From UMGS1474 sp050946775 (GTDB taxonomy: Bacteria; Bacillota; Clostridia; Oscillospirales; Acutalibacteraceae), in contig JBMNVL010000037.1 of NCBI GenBank assembly GCA_050946775.1, forward strand, positions 1 through 16,792: a stretch of 16,792 bases of DNA, in the 5' to 3' direction. Positions within the stretch are counted from its first letter, which is position 1. The number at the start of each line of letters is the position of its first letter. This document shows positions 1 to 6,446 of the stretch, piece after piece. Position numbers and translations under genes: made by a program. The notes below the pieces were generated by a model. That model was not told the origin of the DNA, ran no database searches, and saw only the letters and a program-made list of their open reading frames with translations.

Positions 1-5
1 CTTTC

Positions 6-1190
6 TCAAAGGGCCAGATAAGCCCGCAGCGCGTCGACCCTGTCGGTCTTCTCCCACGGCACGTCCAGATCCTCCCGGCCGACGTGGCCGTAAGCCGCCA
101 GCCGGCGGTAGATCGGGCGGCGCAGATCCAGCGCGTCGATGATGGCCGCCGGGCGGAAATCGAACACCGCGCCGACCGCCTCGGCCAGCTTGTCGTCCGG
201 CACCGTGCCGGTGCCCTCGGTGTCCACCCGGATGGACACCGGCCGGGCCACGCCGATGGCGTAGCCGAGCTGCACCTCGCAGCGTCTGGCCAGTCCCGCC
301 GCCACCACGTTTTTGGCGGCGTACCGCGCCATATAGGTGGCCGAGCGGTCCACCTTGGTGGGATCCTTGCCCGAAAAAGCACCGCCGCCGTGACGGGCGT
401 AGCCGCCGTAGGTATCCACGATGATCTTGCGCCCGGTCAGTCCGCTGTCGCCCTGCGGACCGCCCACCACGAACCGGCCGGTGGGATTGACGAAAAATTT
501 GGTGTCGTCATCCAGCAACGCGGCGGGGACGATGGGACGGATCACCCGCTCGATCATATCCCGGCGGATGGTCTCGAGATCCACCTGCTCGCTGTGCTGG
601 GTGGAGACCACCACCGCGTCCACCCGGACCGGCTTGTCCCCGTCGTATTCCACCGTCACCTGGGTCTTGCCGTCGGGACGCAGATAGGGCAGCGTGCCGT
701 CCTTGCGCACCCGCGTCAGCTGTTTGGCCAGCTTATGCGCCAGCGAGATGGGCAGCGGCATCAGCTCGGCCGTTTCGTCGCAGGCAAAGCCGAACATGAT
801 CCCCTGATCTCCGGCACCGGTCGCGTCGTAGACGTCGCCCGCCTTGCCGCGGATCTCCAGCGCCTCGTTGACCCCCATGGCGATATCGGGCGATTGCTCG
901 TCGATGGCGGTCAGCACCGCGCAGGCGTCGCCGTCATAGCCCTGATCCAGCCCGGTGTACCCGATATCCCGGATCACCCCGCGGGCGATACGGGGAATAT
1001 CGACGTAGCAGGTGGTGGAGATCTCCCCCATCACCAGCACCAGGCCGGTGGTGGCGATGGTCTCGCAGGCGACGTGCGCCTGCGGATCCTGTTCCATAAT
1101 GGCGTCCAGCACCGCGTCGGAGATCTGGTCGCACACCTTATCGGGATGCCCTTCGGTCACCGATTCGGAGGTAAACAGTCGTTTTGCCAT
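6..1190 (-). CDS. metK: S-adenosylmethionine synthase (methionine adenosyltransferase)
   Basis: Cytosolic enzyme that makes S-adenosylmethionine from methionine and ATP, releasing phosphate and pyrophosphate. The 394-residue product is normal for MetK. Visible signatures are GHPDKVCDQ (residues 14-22), the ATP-binding GAGDQG (125-130) and the glycine-rich phosphate-binding GGGAFSGKD (268-276). The reading frame stays open upstream through the leader to 1313, but that part is riboswitch RNA. The start at 1190 (MAKRLFTSES) is chosen because an AGAGAGG Shine-Dalgarno lies about ten bases upstream; the alternative ATG at 1199 sits directly against it. Expression should be repressed by SAM through the leader riboswitch. 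The stop lies five bases from the window edge, so any downstream partner is unseen. Identity is very secure. Confidence 0.98.
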   Translation of the reverse strand: MAKRLFTSESVTEGHPDKVCDQISDAVLDAIMEQDPQAHVACETIATTGLVLVMGEISTTCYVDIPRIARGVIRDIGYTGLDQGYDGDACAVLTAIDEQSPDIAMGVNEALEIRGKAGDVYDATGAGDQGIMFGFACDETAELMPLPISLAHKLAKQLTRVRKDGTLPYLRPDGKTQVTVEYDGDKPVRVDAVVVSTQHSEQVDLETIRRDMIERVIRPIVPAALLDDDTKFFVNPTGRFVVGGPQGDSGLTGRKIIVDTYGGYARHGGGAFSGKDPTKVDRSATYMARYAAKNVVAAGLARRCEVQLGYAIGVARPVSIRVDTEGTGTVPDDKLAEAVGAVFDFRPAAIIDALDLRRPIYRRLAAYGHVGREDLDVPWEKTDRVDALRAYLAL

Positions 1191-1230
1191 TTTTTCCATT
1201 CCTCTCTTTTTCACCTTATCAAGAGCATCG

Positions 1231-1257
1231 AAAATGCCGCCCGGCAAAGGGCGGCAT
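1231..1257 (-). terminator. Intrinsic terminator of the SAM-I riboswitch
   Basis: In the metK leader a 9-bp GC-rich stem (ATGCCGCCC / GGGCGGCAT) with a six-base loop is followed on the minus strand by TTTTC. It lies between the SAM-I aptamer and the metK SD, so it is the likely expression platform: SAM binding would favour this hairpin. The U-tract is short (four). The competing antiterminator was not traced. Confidence 0.8.
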
Positions 1258-1268
1258 AAGCTGTCTCC

Positions 1269-1363
1269 CTCATCTTCCGGTTTTTTACCGCAGGATTTGG
1301 CACCTTGCACCAAGCAGGTTGCCGGACATCGTCGGGCCTGTTCCCTCCGTCACTCTCGATAAG
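1269..1363 (-). ncRNA. SAM-I riboswitch (S-box) aptamer
   Basis: The minus-strand leader of metK has the S-box core. It opens with CTTATC followed by GAGAGTGACGGAGGGA, then CAGGCCCGACGATGTCCGGC, AACC, a GGTGCAAGGTGCCAAATCC element, and closes with GATGAG. CTTATC and GATGAG pair to form P1 (one G-U). The element binds S-adenosylmethionine. Its position between the promoter and metK, with a terminator hairpin following, fits transcriptional feedback control of SAM synthesis. Confidence 0.95.
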
Positions 1364-1383
1364 GATGATATTCATTTTCCGCT

Positions 1384-1412
1384 ATTATACTAAACCGCGG
1401 CCGGTTTGTCAA
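1384..1412 (-). promoter_or_regulatory. Sigma-A promoter of metK
   Basis: Minus strand: perfect TTGACA (1407-1412), a 17-base spacer, then perfect TATAAT (1384-1389), about 20 bases upstream of the SAM-I aptamer. The -35 box starts only a few bases after the ribU stop codon, so metK has its own promoter with no obvious terminator between it and ribU. The spacer contains AAACCG/CGGTTT inverted arms. Confidence 0.92.
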
Positions 1413-1418
1413 GTACCG

Positions 1419-2099
1419 TCAGATCACGCCCTGAAAAGCGAGGATCACCAGAATCGCCGTCGCCAGCAGCACCACCGCCGCCAGCGACACCGCCACGGTG
1501 CCGCGCACCGAACGGCCGGACGTCCCCTGCTGCGGCGCGGGCACCAGCCGCGCTTTGCGCAGGGCGGTGACGACGTGCTTGTACAGCAGCAGCGTCAAGG
1601 CGCTGTTCATCACCGCTTTGATCAGATTAAAGGGCAAAAACACCGGCAGCAGCATCTCCATCACCGCCTGCCGGGGCACCCCCATGTACAGCGGGGTGAT
1701 CAGCGCGTTCCAGAGCAGCATGATCGCCGCCATGGCCACAGTTCCCACCGCCAGTCCAAGCAGCGCGCCGCGCATGGTGCGTTTGCGGCGGTAAAACGCC
1801 GAGGCGACGCAGACGAAGGCGCAGGTGGACAGCACGTTCATCAGCGCGCCGATCCAGCCGGTATCGCTGACGGTGACCATCTCGACCGCCGACACGACGA
1901 TCGACATGACCGCCGCCGCCAACGGGCCGTAGATGAACCCGCCGATCATCAGCACGGCGTCCTTGGGCTCGTACTTGAGAAAGGAGACCACCGGCACCCG
2001 GATGAGCGCCACACTGATATATGCCAGCGCGCAGATCAGCGCCCAGACCGCCATATCGCGGACAGACACGCGGGAACGGGAAACAGCTGCGGTATTCAT
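1419..2099 (-). CDS. ribU: Riboflavin transporter RibU, ECF S-component
   Basis: Integral membrane substrate-binding component for riboflavin uptake, which works with the shared ECF energising module (EcfA, EcfA', EcfT; not in this window). The product is 226 residues and mostly hydrophobic. It carries the family-typical stretch FLKYEPKDAVLMIGGFIYGP and a C-terminal part with FLPFNLIKAVMNSALTLLLY. The start at 2099 (MNTAAVSRSR) is chosen because AAGGA lies six bases upstream; the ATG at 2105 is too close to it. The FMN riboswitch directly upstream independently supports the riboflavin assignment. After the usual core, an Arg/Gln-rich linker leads into one more hydrophobic segment (VAVSLAAVVLLATAILVILAF) that goes beyond the normal six helices. 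High confidence in family. Confidence 0.93.
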   Translation of the reverse strand: MNTAAVSRSRVSVRDMAVWALICALAYISVALIRVPVVSFLKYEPKDAVLMIGGFIYGPLAAAVMSIVVSAVEMVTVSDTGWIGALMNVLSTCAFVCVASAFYRRKRTMRGALLGLAVGTVAMAAIMLLWNALITPLYMGVPRQAVMEMLLPVFLPFNLIKAVMNSALTLLLYKHVVTALRKARLVPAPQQGTSGRSVRGTVAVSLAAVVLLATAILVILAFQGVI

Positions 2100-2130
2100 A
2101 AACATTCCTTCTTTCCTGCTGTCCGCACGA

Positions 2131-2162
2131 CAAAAGCGCCCCGTCGACGTTGACAGGGCGCT
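2131..2162 (-). terminator. Intrinsic terminator in the ribU leader
   Basis: On the minus strand an 11-bp stem (AGCGCCCTGTC / GACGGGGCGCT, one G-U) with a six-base loop is followed by TTTTG. It sits between the FMN aptamer and the ribU SD, and is the expected FMN-dependent transcription terminator. Confidence 0.88.
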
Positions 2163-2186
2163 GAAAAGTACCACGCGAATGGCACG

Positions 2187-2303
2187 CTTCTTCTTTCATC
2201 CGGACTATACCGTCGGCTTTGGAATTTCACCAAATCGGCAAGCGTTTCGCTTGTTCGCGGGCTTTCACCGCCGGTGGGGACTTTCACCCCGCCCCGAAGA
2301 CAG
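2187..2303 (-). ncRNA. FMN riboswitch (RFN element)
   Basis: The minus-strand sequence matches the RFN consensus segment by segment: TCTTCGGGGCGGGGTGAAAG, CCCCACCGGCGGTGAAAGCC, CGCGAAC, a short variable hairpin, TTGGTGAAATTCCAAAGCCG, ACGGTATAGTCCGGATGAAA, then GAAGA closing P1. It binds flavin mononucleotide and sits in front of ribU, so riboflavin uptake should fall when FMN is high. Confidence 0.97.
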
Positions 2304-2319
2304 CATTGATTTCGTGGAT

Positions 2320-2348
2320 AGTATAATCCGCCAAAGGGCGTTTGTCAA
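2320..2348 (-). promoter_or_regulatory. Sigma-A promoter of ribU
   Basis: Minus strand: TTGACA (2343-2348), 17-base spacer, TATACT (2320-2325), 17 bases upstream of the FMN aptamer. The -35 box lies inside a 9-bp-arm inverted repeat (2340-2361), and the spacer holds CGCC/GGCG arms. Confidence 0.9.
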
Positions 2349-2366
2349 GTCTTTGACAAACTTTTT

Positions 2367-2732
2367 TCAGGATTTGTCTCCCGATTTTGCCACCAGTGCG
2401 CAGGAAAAGCCGAGAAAGATCGCCGCGGCGATCCCGGCGGCCGCACCGGTGATCCCGCCGGTCAGCGCGCCGATCAATCCGTCCTGCGCCACCGCCTTTT
2501 GCACCCCTTTGGCCAGGGTATAGCCGAATCCCGTCAGCGGCACGGTCGCGCCGCCGCCGGCAAATTCCACCAGCGGCTCGTACGCTCCCACCGCCGTCAG
2601 CGCCACCCCCAAAGTGACGAACAGCACCAGTATCCGCGCCGGGGTCATGGCGGTAAAATCGATCAGCAGCTGCCCGATGACACAGATCAGACCGCCCACG
2701 GCGAAAGCCTTGATGAGCATCCAGACGTCCAT
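2367..2732 (-). CDS. spoVAE: Stage V sporulation protein AE (SpoVAE/SpoVAEb family)
   Basis: Small inner-membrane protein of the SpoVA channel, which moves Ca-dipicolinate during spore formation and germination. At 121 residues it has the family length. It contains GGLICVIGQLL near the N terminus, LTAVGAYEPLVEFAGGGATV, PLTGFGYTLAKGVQKAV, and a glycine/alanine-rich last helix, all characteristic of SpoVAE. GAGGTGA precedes the ATG by seven to eight bases. The usual partners spoVAC and spoVAD are not adjacent: upstream, across 42 bases, is a P-loop ATPase gene, probably in the same transcript. The rest of the channel must be elsewhere if it is complete. Family call is secure; function as a lone gene is inferred. 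Confidence 0.93.
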   Translation of the reverse strand: MDVWMLIKAFAVGGLICVIGQLLIDFTAMTPARILVLFVTLGVALTAVGAYEPLVEFAGGGATVPLTGFGYTLAKGVQKAVAQDGLIGALTGGITGAAAGIAAAIFLGFSCALVAKSGDKS

Positions 2733-2774
2733 TTGTCTTCACCTCGCCGGATAGTGTCTCCCAGATCCGGCCGA

Positions 2775-3869
2775 TTATACCTGCCCGGCGCGTTTGGCGA
2801 AGGCCGCCAGCACCCATTTTGTGACCGCGTCGACTCCGTCCCAGTCCACCGCGTTTTTGGAAAACGTCTCCATTTCGTCATGCAGGCGTTTGGCGTCCCG
2901 CGCCGCCGCGACCGCCTCCCGGATCATCCGCCGGGCGGCCTTGCGGTTGAAGCCCGTCTTTTCGGCGTGGCGATCGGCCTGCCGGCGGTCGTAAAAGCGG
3001 CTGGCGTGGATCTGGCGGGTATAGGGCATATCCATGGGATGATAGCCATCGGCCACGGTAAAACCGACGCCGAGCGCCGGGATCAGCAGATGGTCGATCC
3101 TCTCCCGCGGGGCAAAGGGACTGGCGCAGGTGACGACCGTCTCGCCGGTTTCCAGCGCCCGACGGCGCAGCGCCGCCATCAGCCGGATCGCCGCGGCGCC
3201 GGTCGCGTCCTCAATGACGACCAGCCGGGGGCACAGCGCGGTGAGGGTGTCGGTGAACGTGACCAGTCCGTCGGGGGTGACGGCGCTCAAAAACCGCCGG
3301 ATCTCCCGTCCCTCTTCCCTTGCGGCGGGAAAATCCTTCGTCAGCCGCGCCGCCGCTCGCGCCACCTTCTCCCCGTCCAGACACGGCTCGATCAGCCGCC
3401 GGTTATCCTCCAAAAGCGCCGCGGCGGCGGCCATAAACCGGCGGCTGCGGGCGTGCGCCGCCGAACAGGCGTCGGTCACCTCCAGAATCGCCCTTTGTTC
3501 GGCGTACATCTTGTCGGCGTCCAGACAATGGCTGAGATCCGCCACCTGCTCCACCGCTCCCCAATACCGTGGCTCGAGAATATGGGGTGCGGTCGCGTCG
3601 AAGATAACGGTTTTGATCGCCGGCACCACCACCCCGTCCAGCGACGCCGGATCGGACGAGCAATGCAGCGCCTGCGTCGGCAGTCCCCGCTCGGTCATGG
3701 CGGCCAGCACCTTTTTCATCAGGGTGGATTTGCCGCAGCCGGGTCCTCCCTTGATCAAAAACGCCCGCCAGCCGTCCCGGCCGTCGTACAGCTCGTGATG
3801 ATACCCCCAAAATCCCTCCGGGGTGTTGGCCCCCAGAAAAAAGCGCGTCGACAATGGTTTCGTTGTCAT
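2775..3869 (-). CDS. Two-repeat P-loop ATPase, PRK06851-like, of unknown role
   Basis: Predicted soluble nucleotide-binding protein of 364 residues. The first half has a clean Walker A, GGPGCGKST (41-49), after the opening motif FFLGANTPEGF. The second half (about 192-281) repeats the same layout, with FLSAVTPDGL, then a hydrophobic strand, then a helix starting at LMAAL. Where the P-loop should be, however, it reads EDATGAAAIR (220-229), so that site cannot bind phosphate in the usual way. The layout matches the Clostridia/Bacillus proteins catalogued as PRK06851, whose function is not established to my knowledge. The ATG at 3869 is preferred over the TTG at 3872; GGGAGGG lies upstream. It is followed by spoVAE and preceded by the cotJ operon, which suggests sporulation-time expression, by context only. 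Confidence 0.75.
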   Translation of the reverse strand: MTTKPLSTRFFLGANTPEGFWGYHHELYDGRDGWRAFLIKGGPGCGKSTLMKKVLAAMTERGLPTQALHCSSDPASLDGVVVPAIKTVIFDATAPHILEPRYWGAVEQVADLSHCLDADKMYAEQRAILEVTDACSAAHARSRRFMAAAAALLEDNRRLIEPCLDGEKVARAAARLTKDFPAAREEGREIRRFLSAVTPDGLVTFTDTLTALCPRLVVIEDATGAAAIRLMAALRRRALETGETVVTCASPFAPRERIDHLLIPALGVGFTVADGYHPMDMPYTRQIHASRFYDRRQADRHAEKTGFNRKAARRMIREAVAAARDAKRLHDEMETFSKNAVDWDGVDAVTKWVLAAFAKRAGQV

Positions 3870-3935
3870 CAAACTCCCTCCCGCAATCTGCTTTTCGCTG
3901 TTAGTTTATTCCGAAACCCACCCGGCGGTGCCTGG

Positions 3936-3969
3936 ACAAAAATGGAAAACCGCCCCAAAGGGGCGGTTT
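3936..3969 (-). terminator. Intrinsic terminator after cotJC
   Basis: Perfect 10-bp stem AAACCGCCCC / GGGGCGGTTT with a three-base loop (3947-3969), followed on the minus strand by TCCATTTTTG. It lies 11 bases past the cotJC stop and ends the cotJ operon. Confidence 0.88.
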
Positions 3970-3979
3970 GAAAAGGCGC

Positions 3980-4630
3980 TCAGACTTGCGGATCGGCGGG
4001 CGTCAGGCACGCGCCGACCGACCGGGCGGTCCAGCCCTTGTCGAACGCCGGGTTGAAGGCGTAAAAGTTGCGGGCGTTGAGCCGGTCGGTGGTCAGCCGC
4101 AGTCCTTCGCCGAACCGCTGGTAGTGGACGATCTCCCGCTGGCGCAAAAACCGCAGCGGATCGAGGATATCGGGATCGTCGATCAGCCGGATCAGGTTGT
4201 CGTAGGTGGTGCGGGCTTTCTGCTCGGCCGCCATATTTTCGTGCAGATCGGTGATCACGTCCCCTTTGGACTGGATATAGGTCGCCGTCCAGGGCATACC
4301 CGACGCCGCCACCGGATACACGCCGGCGGTATGATCGACAAAATACTTGTCGAATCCGCTGCTTTTGATCTGTTCGGGAGTCAGATCGCGGGTCAGCTGA
4401 TGCACCATCGCCGATACCATTTCCATATGGGCAAGCTCCTCGGTGCCGATATCGGTCAAAAGACCGCGCAGCTCGTCGCAGGGCATGGCGTAGCGCTGGC
4501 TGAGGTACCGCATGGAGGCTGCCAATTCCCCGTCCGGGCCGCCGAACTGGCTGATGATGATCTGGGCGTTGCGGGGACTGACGTTGCGGATATTGACCGG
4601 GTACTGCAGCTTCTTCTCGTATTGCCACAT
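3980..4630 (-). CDS. cotJC: Spore coat protein CotJC, manganese-catalase family
   Basis: Spore coat component related to di-manganese catalases; a peroxide-detoxifying role is the family expectation. The 216-residue product begins MWQYEKKLQYPV, the hallmark CotJC start. It has catalase-type metal-ligand regions: GPDGELAASMRYLSQRY, EELAHMEMV, ENMAAEQKA and REIVHYQRF, which supply the Glu and His ligands. The start at 4630 follows AAGGAGGTG with about eight bases spacing, and that SD lies across the cotJB stop, so the two are tightly coupled. Upstream frame extension to 4687 is only the cotJB overlap. The next downstream element is a strong terminator. Family assignment is secure. Confidence 0.95.
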   Translation of the reverse strand: MWQYEKKLQYPVNIRNVSPRNAQIIISQFGGPDGELAASMRYLSQRYAMPCDELRGLLTDIGTEELAHMEMVSAMVHQLTRDLTPEQIKSSGFDKYFVDHTAGVYPVAASGMPWTATYIQSKGDVITDLHENMAAEQKARTTYDNLIRLIDDPDILDPLRFLRQREIVHYQRFGEGLRLTTDRLNARNFYAFNPAFDKGWTARSVGACLTPADPQV

Positions 4631-4635
4631 ACCCC

Positions 4636-4896
4636 TTACACCTCCTTTTGATAGGTCCACGGCCAGGGCGAGCGGATCCAGGTCCACTCGTCGCCTCGGG
4701 TGTCGTCCTGGGTGACGATCAGCGGGCCGTAACGGGTCTCGTAGCGGGTCTTGAGCCGGTCGATCTCCTGGCGGAGCTGCCGGCGCATCTCCACCGCCCG
4801 GTGATCGGCGGGATGGGTGTCCAGATACAGCGCCAGCTCCAGCGCGGCGAACTCGCGCGCGTGGATCTTGCGTTTGAGGCGGGTTTTATCGCTCAT
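4636..4896 (-). CDS. cotJB: Spore coat protein CotJB
   Basis: Small spore coat protein of 86 residues, the normal CotJB length. It shows the recognisable REFAALELALYLDTHPAD segment (about 14-31) and an aromatic, tryptophan-rich tail (WTWIRSPWPWTYQKEV). It is charged and helical with no membrane segment. Its ATG overlaps the cotJA stop in an ATGA arrangement, and cotJC follows after five bases, so all three are translated as one coupled unit. Expected to act in coat assembly together with CotJA and CotJC. Confidence 0.93.
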   Translation of the reverse strand: MSDKTRLKRKIHAREFAALELALYLDTHPADHRAVEMRRQLRQEIDRLKTRYETRYGPLIVTQDDTRGDEWTWIRSPWPWTYQKEV

Positions 4897-5069
4897 ACCG
4901 TTCGCCCTCCCGCCAAAAAGGGTTTTTCCAGATCGGGAAAGACGGTGCCCCGGGTAAAGCCGCGATCGGCGTCATACACGCTTTGCAGCGCCTGCCAGGG
5001 CACGTACGCCATCCCCGCGACCGGCGGCTGATCCGGGCAGCCGGTCAGGGGCAGACAAGTCGTTTCCAA
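4893..5069 (-). CDS. cotJA: Spore coat associated protein CotJA (small, TTG start)
   Basis: A 58-codon gene. The C-terminal part reads MAYVPWQALQSVYDADRGF then TRGTVFPDLEKPFLAGG, which is the CotJA pattern (AYVPWQ, then GF.RGT.FP.L..PF). I place the start at the TTG at 5069, giving METTCLPLTGCPDQ, because AAGGAG lies eight bases upstream and CotJA proteins normally carry a short Cys/Pro-rich N-terminal tail; the internal ATG would leave only 39 residues and has no clear SD. The stop overlaps the cotJB start by four bases. The gene is short and lacks an ATG at its proper start, so simple ORF calling would miss it. Confidence 0.9.
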   Translation of the reverse strand: METTCLPLTGCPDQPPVAGMAYVPWQALQSVYDADRGFTRGTVFPDLEKPFLAGGRTV

Positions 5070-5126
5070 AGGTAACGCTCCTTCGCTGAAAGTTTTCGCC
5101 CCGGCGGCTGCCGGGACGTCATTCCA

Positions 5127-5133
5127 ATGTATG
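5127..5133 (-). promoter_or_regulatory. Possible sporulation-sigma -10 element of cotJABC
   Basis: Minus strand CATACAT lies about 58 bases upstream of the cotJA start. It resembles the CATA-type -10 used by sigma-E and sigma-K, which drives cotJ in Bacillus. No convincing ATA-type -35 is seen at the right distance, and no sigma-A promoter is visible in the gap, so this is tentative. Confidence 0.35.
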
Positions 5134-5154
5134 TCCAGCCCGGCGGCACGGGCA

Positions 5155-5187
5155 CAAAAAAATCCTTCCGCCCAAAGGCGGAAGGAT
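5155..5187 (-). terminator. Intrinsic terminator after the AbrB-like gene
   Basis: Perfect 11-bp stem ATCCTTCCGCC / GGCGGAAGGAT with a four-base loop, followed on the minus strand by six T. It lies 17 bases beyond the stop of the AbrB-like gene and separates it from cotJ. Confidence 0.93.
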
Positions 5188-5204
5188 GCAAAGGCAAAAC
5201 GCCG

Positions 5205-5453
5205 TCAGCGCAGCTTTTCCCCGATCTCAGCGGCACAGGCCGGGCAGATGTTCTTGCCCTTGTAGGTGGTCACGTCCCGGGCGTTGCCGCAGAAAATGCA
5301 GGCCGGCTGATATTTTTTCAGCACGATGGTGTTGTCCTCCACAAAGATCTCCAGAGGATCCTTGCTGTTGATCTCCAGCGTACGGCACAGCTCTTTGGGC
5401 AGCACCAGCCGTCCCAGCGAATCAATCTGACGAACGATGCCCGTGGATTTCAC
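5205..5453 (-). CDS. AbrB/SpoVT-type transition-state regulator with CxxC tail
   Basis: Small DNA-binding regulator, 82 residues. The N-terminal swapped-hairpin AbrB domain is clear: KSTGIVRQIDSLGRLVLPKE then LCRTLEI and DPLEIFVEDNTIVLKKY. The C-terminal part holds CIFC and CPAC, two CxxC pairs 17-18 residues apart that could bind zinc, a layout I recall from clostridial AbrB-like proteins. I chose the GTG at 5453 because AGGAGA lies seven bases upstream; the open frame beyond it (to 5486) has no SD. Monocistronic: own promoter upstream and strong terminator downstream. AbrB relatives repress stationary-phase and sporulation genes, and cotJABC is the next transcription unit, but its targets are not shown here. 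Confidence 0.9.
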   Translation of the reverse strand: MKSTGIVRQIDSLGRLVLPKELCRTLEINSKDPLEIFVEDNTIVLKKYQPACIFCGNARDVTTYKGKNICPACAAEIGEKLR

Positions 5454-5495
5454 GACGATCTCTCCTTTTTCGAGTGAAATTAACAAATCGTGCTA

Positions 5496-5524
5496 ATTTT
5501 ACCAATTCTTTCCGTTCTTGTCAA
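5496..5524 (-). promoter_or_regulatory. Sigma-A promoter of the AbrB-like gene
   Basis: Minus strand: TTGACA (5519-5524), 17-base spacer, TAAAAT (5496-5501), about 43 bases upstream of the GTG start. The region is distinctly A/T-rich against its surroundings. Confidence 0.85.
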
Positions 5525-5588
5525 GTCGAACGCCGTCGAAATCCGTCGCGCAAAGAAAGAATCGGCGAAAAAAACCGAAAAACGAAAC

Positions 5589-6431
5589 TCAAAGGCGTTT
5601 TTTGATCAGATGCACCGCGATCATGCCGACGGTGATCACCGCCACCGTCATCACCCCGCCGGTAATCAAAAAGGTGGTCAGCACCTTGTCGACGTAGGTG
5701 ATCATCAACGGACGCAGCGACAACGAGGTAACGCCCAGCTTATCCACGCCGCGGGACAAATACACCGCTCCGGGCGCGAGCAGCAGCATCCAGGACGCCG
5801 CCAGCAGACTGGCGTTCCACCGCCGCACCGCCTGGTGCTTCAAGCGGGACAACCGCCAGATCATCCAGTAACACACCGCGGCCAATGCCGCCAGGCCGAC
5901 GGCGATCAGCCAGCCGGTGGCGCGAAAGCGCCCGGCGTACCGGCCCAGCATCCGCAGCACCGGATGATCCGCCTGCTTGACGTAGGCCGACACGCACAGC
6001 TCGCTGAGATGCTCCAGTCCCTGGTCCACCTCCCCGGTGATCGCAATCTGCCGGGAGTTGGCGTACCGCACGAACTTTTGGTACAGACCGTCGATCAGCG
6101 ACGCTTTGTCCAGCTCGACGTCCTGTCCGGCGTAATGGGCGTCGACCGCCGTCTTGATGTCCAGATACAGGCGGTCGGCGTCGACCGCGTCGTCGAAGAC
6201 CGCCGCCGGGATCCCGGCCGGGATCCCGAGATTGACGTATTGCTCACGCACCACCGCGGCGGCGTTGTGATAGTAATCGGAGGCGTCCATCTGCCGCAGC
6301 AGAAAATCCTCGCTGCACAGCGTCGCCGTCAGGATGCAGACCGTGGCGGTCAACGCCGTCAGCAGCGCCGCCAGAAAGCCGAAGATCCACCGCCACACGA
6401 CCCGTCCGGCGTTATGGGAAGAATGTGCCAT
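5589..6431 (-). CDS. Four-helix membrane protein with large extracytoplasmic domain, unrecognised
   Basis: I do not recognise this 280-residue protein. It has one N-terminal membrane helix (about 13-37), then some 130 mostly charged and helical residues (about 40-168) containing DASDYYHNAAAVVREQYVNL and KASLIDGLYQKFVRYANSR, then three more helices (about 172-193, 205-226, 249-275) and a KKRL tail. If the N terminus is inside, the 40-168 domain faces outward. AGGAGGTC lies about nine bases before the ATG. It is the last gene of the operon with the sortase (15-base gap) and the secreted protein, so a role in surface-protein handling or sensing at the wall is a contextual guess. No catalytic motif was seen. 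Confidence 0.8.
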   Translation of the reverse strand: MAHSSHNAGRVVWRWIFGFLAALLTALTATVCILTATLCSEDFLLRQMDASDYYHNAAAVVREQYVNLGIPAGIPAAVFDDAVDADRLYLDIKTAVDAHYAGQDVELDKASLIDGLYQKFVRYANSRQIAITGEVDQGLEHLSELCVSAYVKQADHPVLRMLGRYAGRFRATGWLIAVGLAALAAVCYWMIWRLSRLKHQAVRRWNASLLAASWMLLLAPGAVYLSRGVDKLGVTSLSLRPLMITYVDKVLTTFLITGGVMTVAVITVGMIAVHLIKKRL

Positions 6432-6446
6432 CGTTCGTGCGACCTC

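Noticed and set aside
84..1259. Long plus-strand open frame opposite metK
   Set aside because: His/Gly/Arg-rich translation with no domain, wholly antisense to a certain gene; an effect of GC-rich codons.
1191..1313. N-terminal extension of metK in the same frame
   Set aside because: The added residues are encoded by the SAM-I aptamer and terminator, and the SD supports the start at 1190.
2499..3971. Long plus-strand open frame opposite spoVAE and the ATPase
   Set aside because: Antisense shadow with low-complexity basic composition and no SD or domain.
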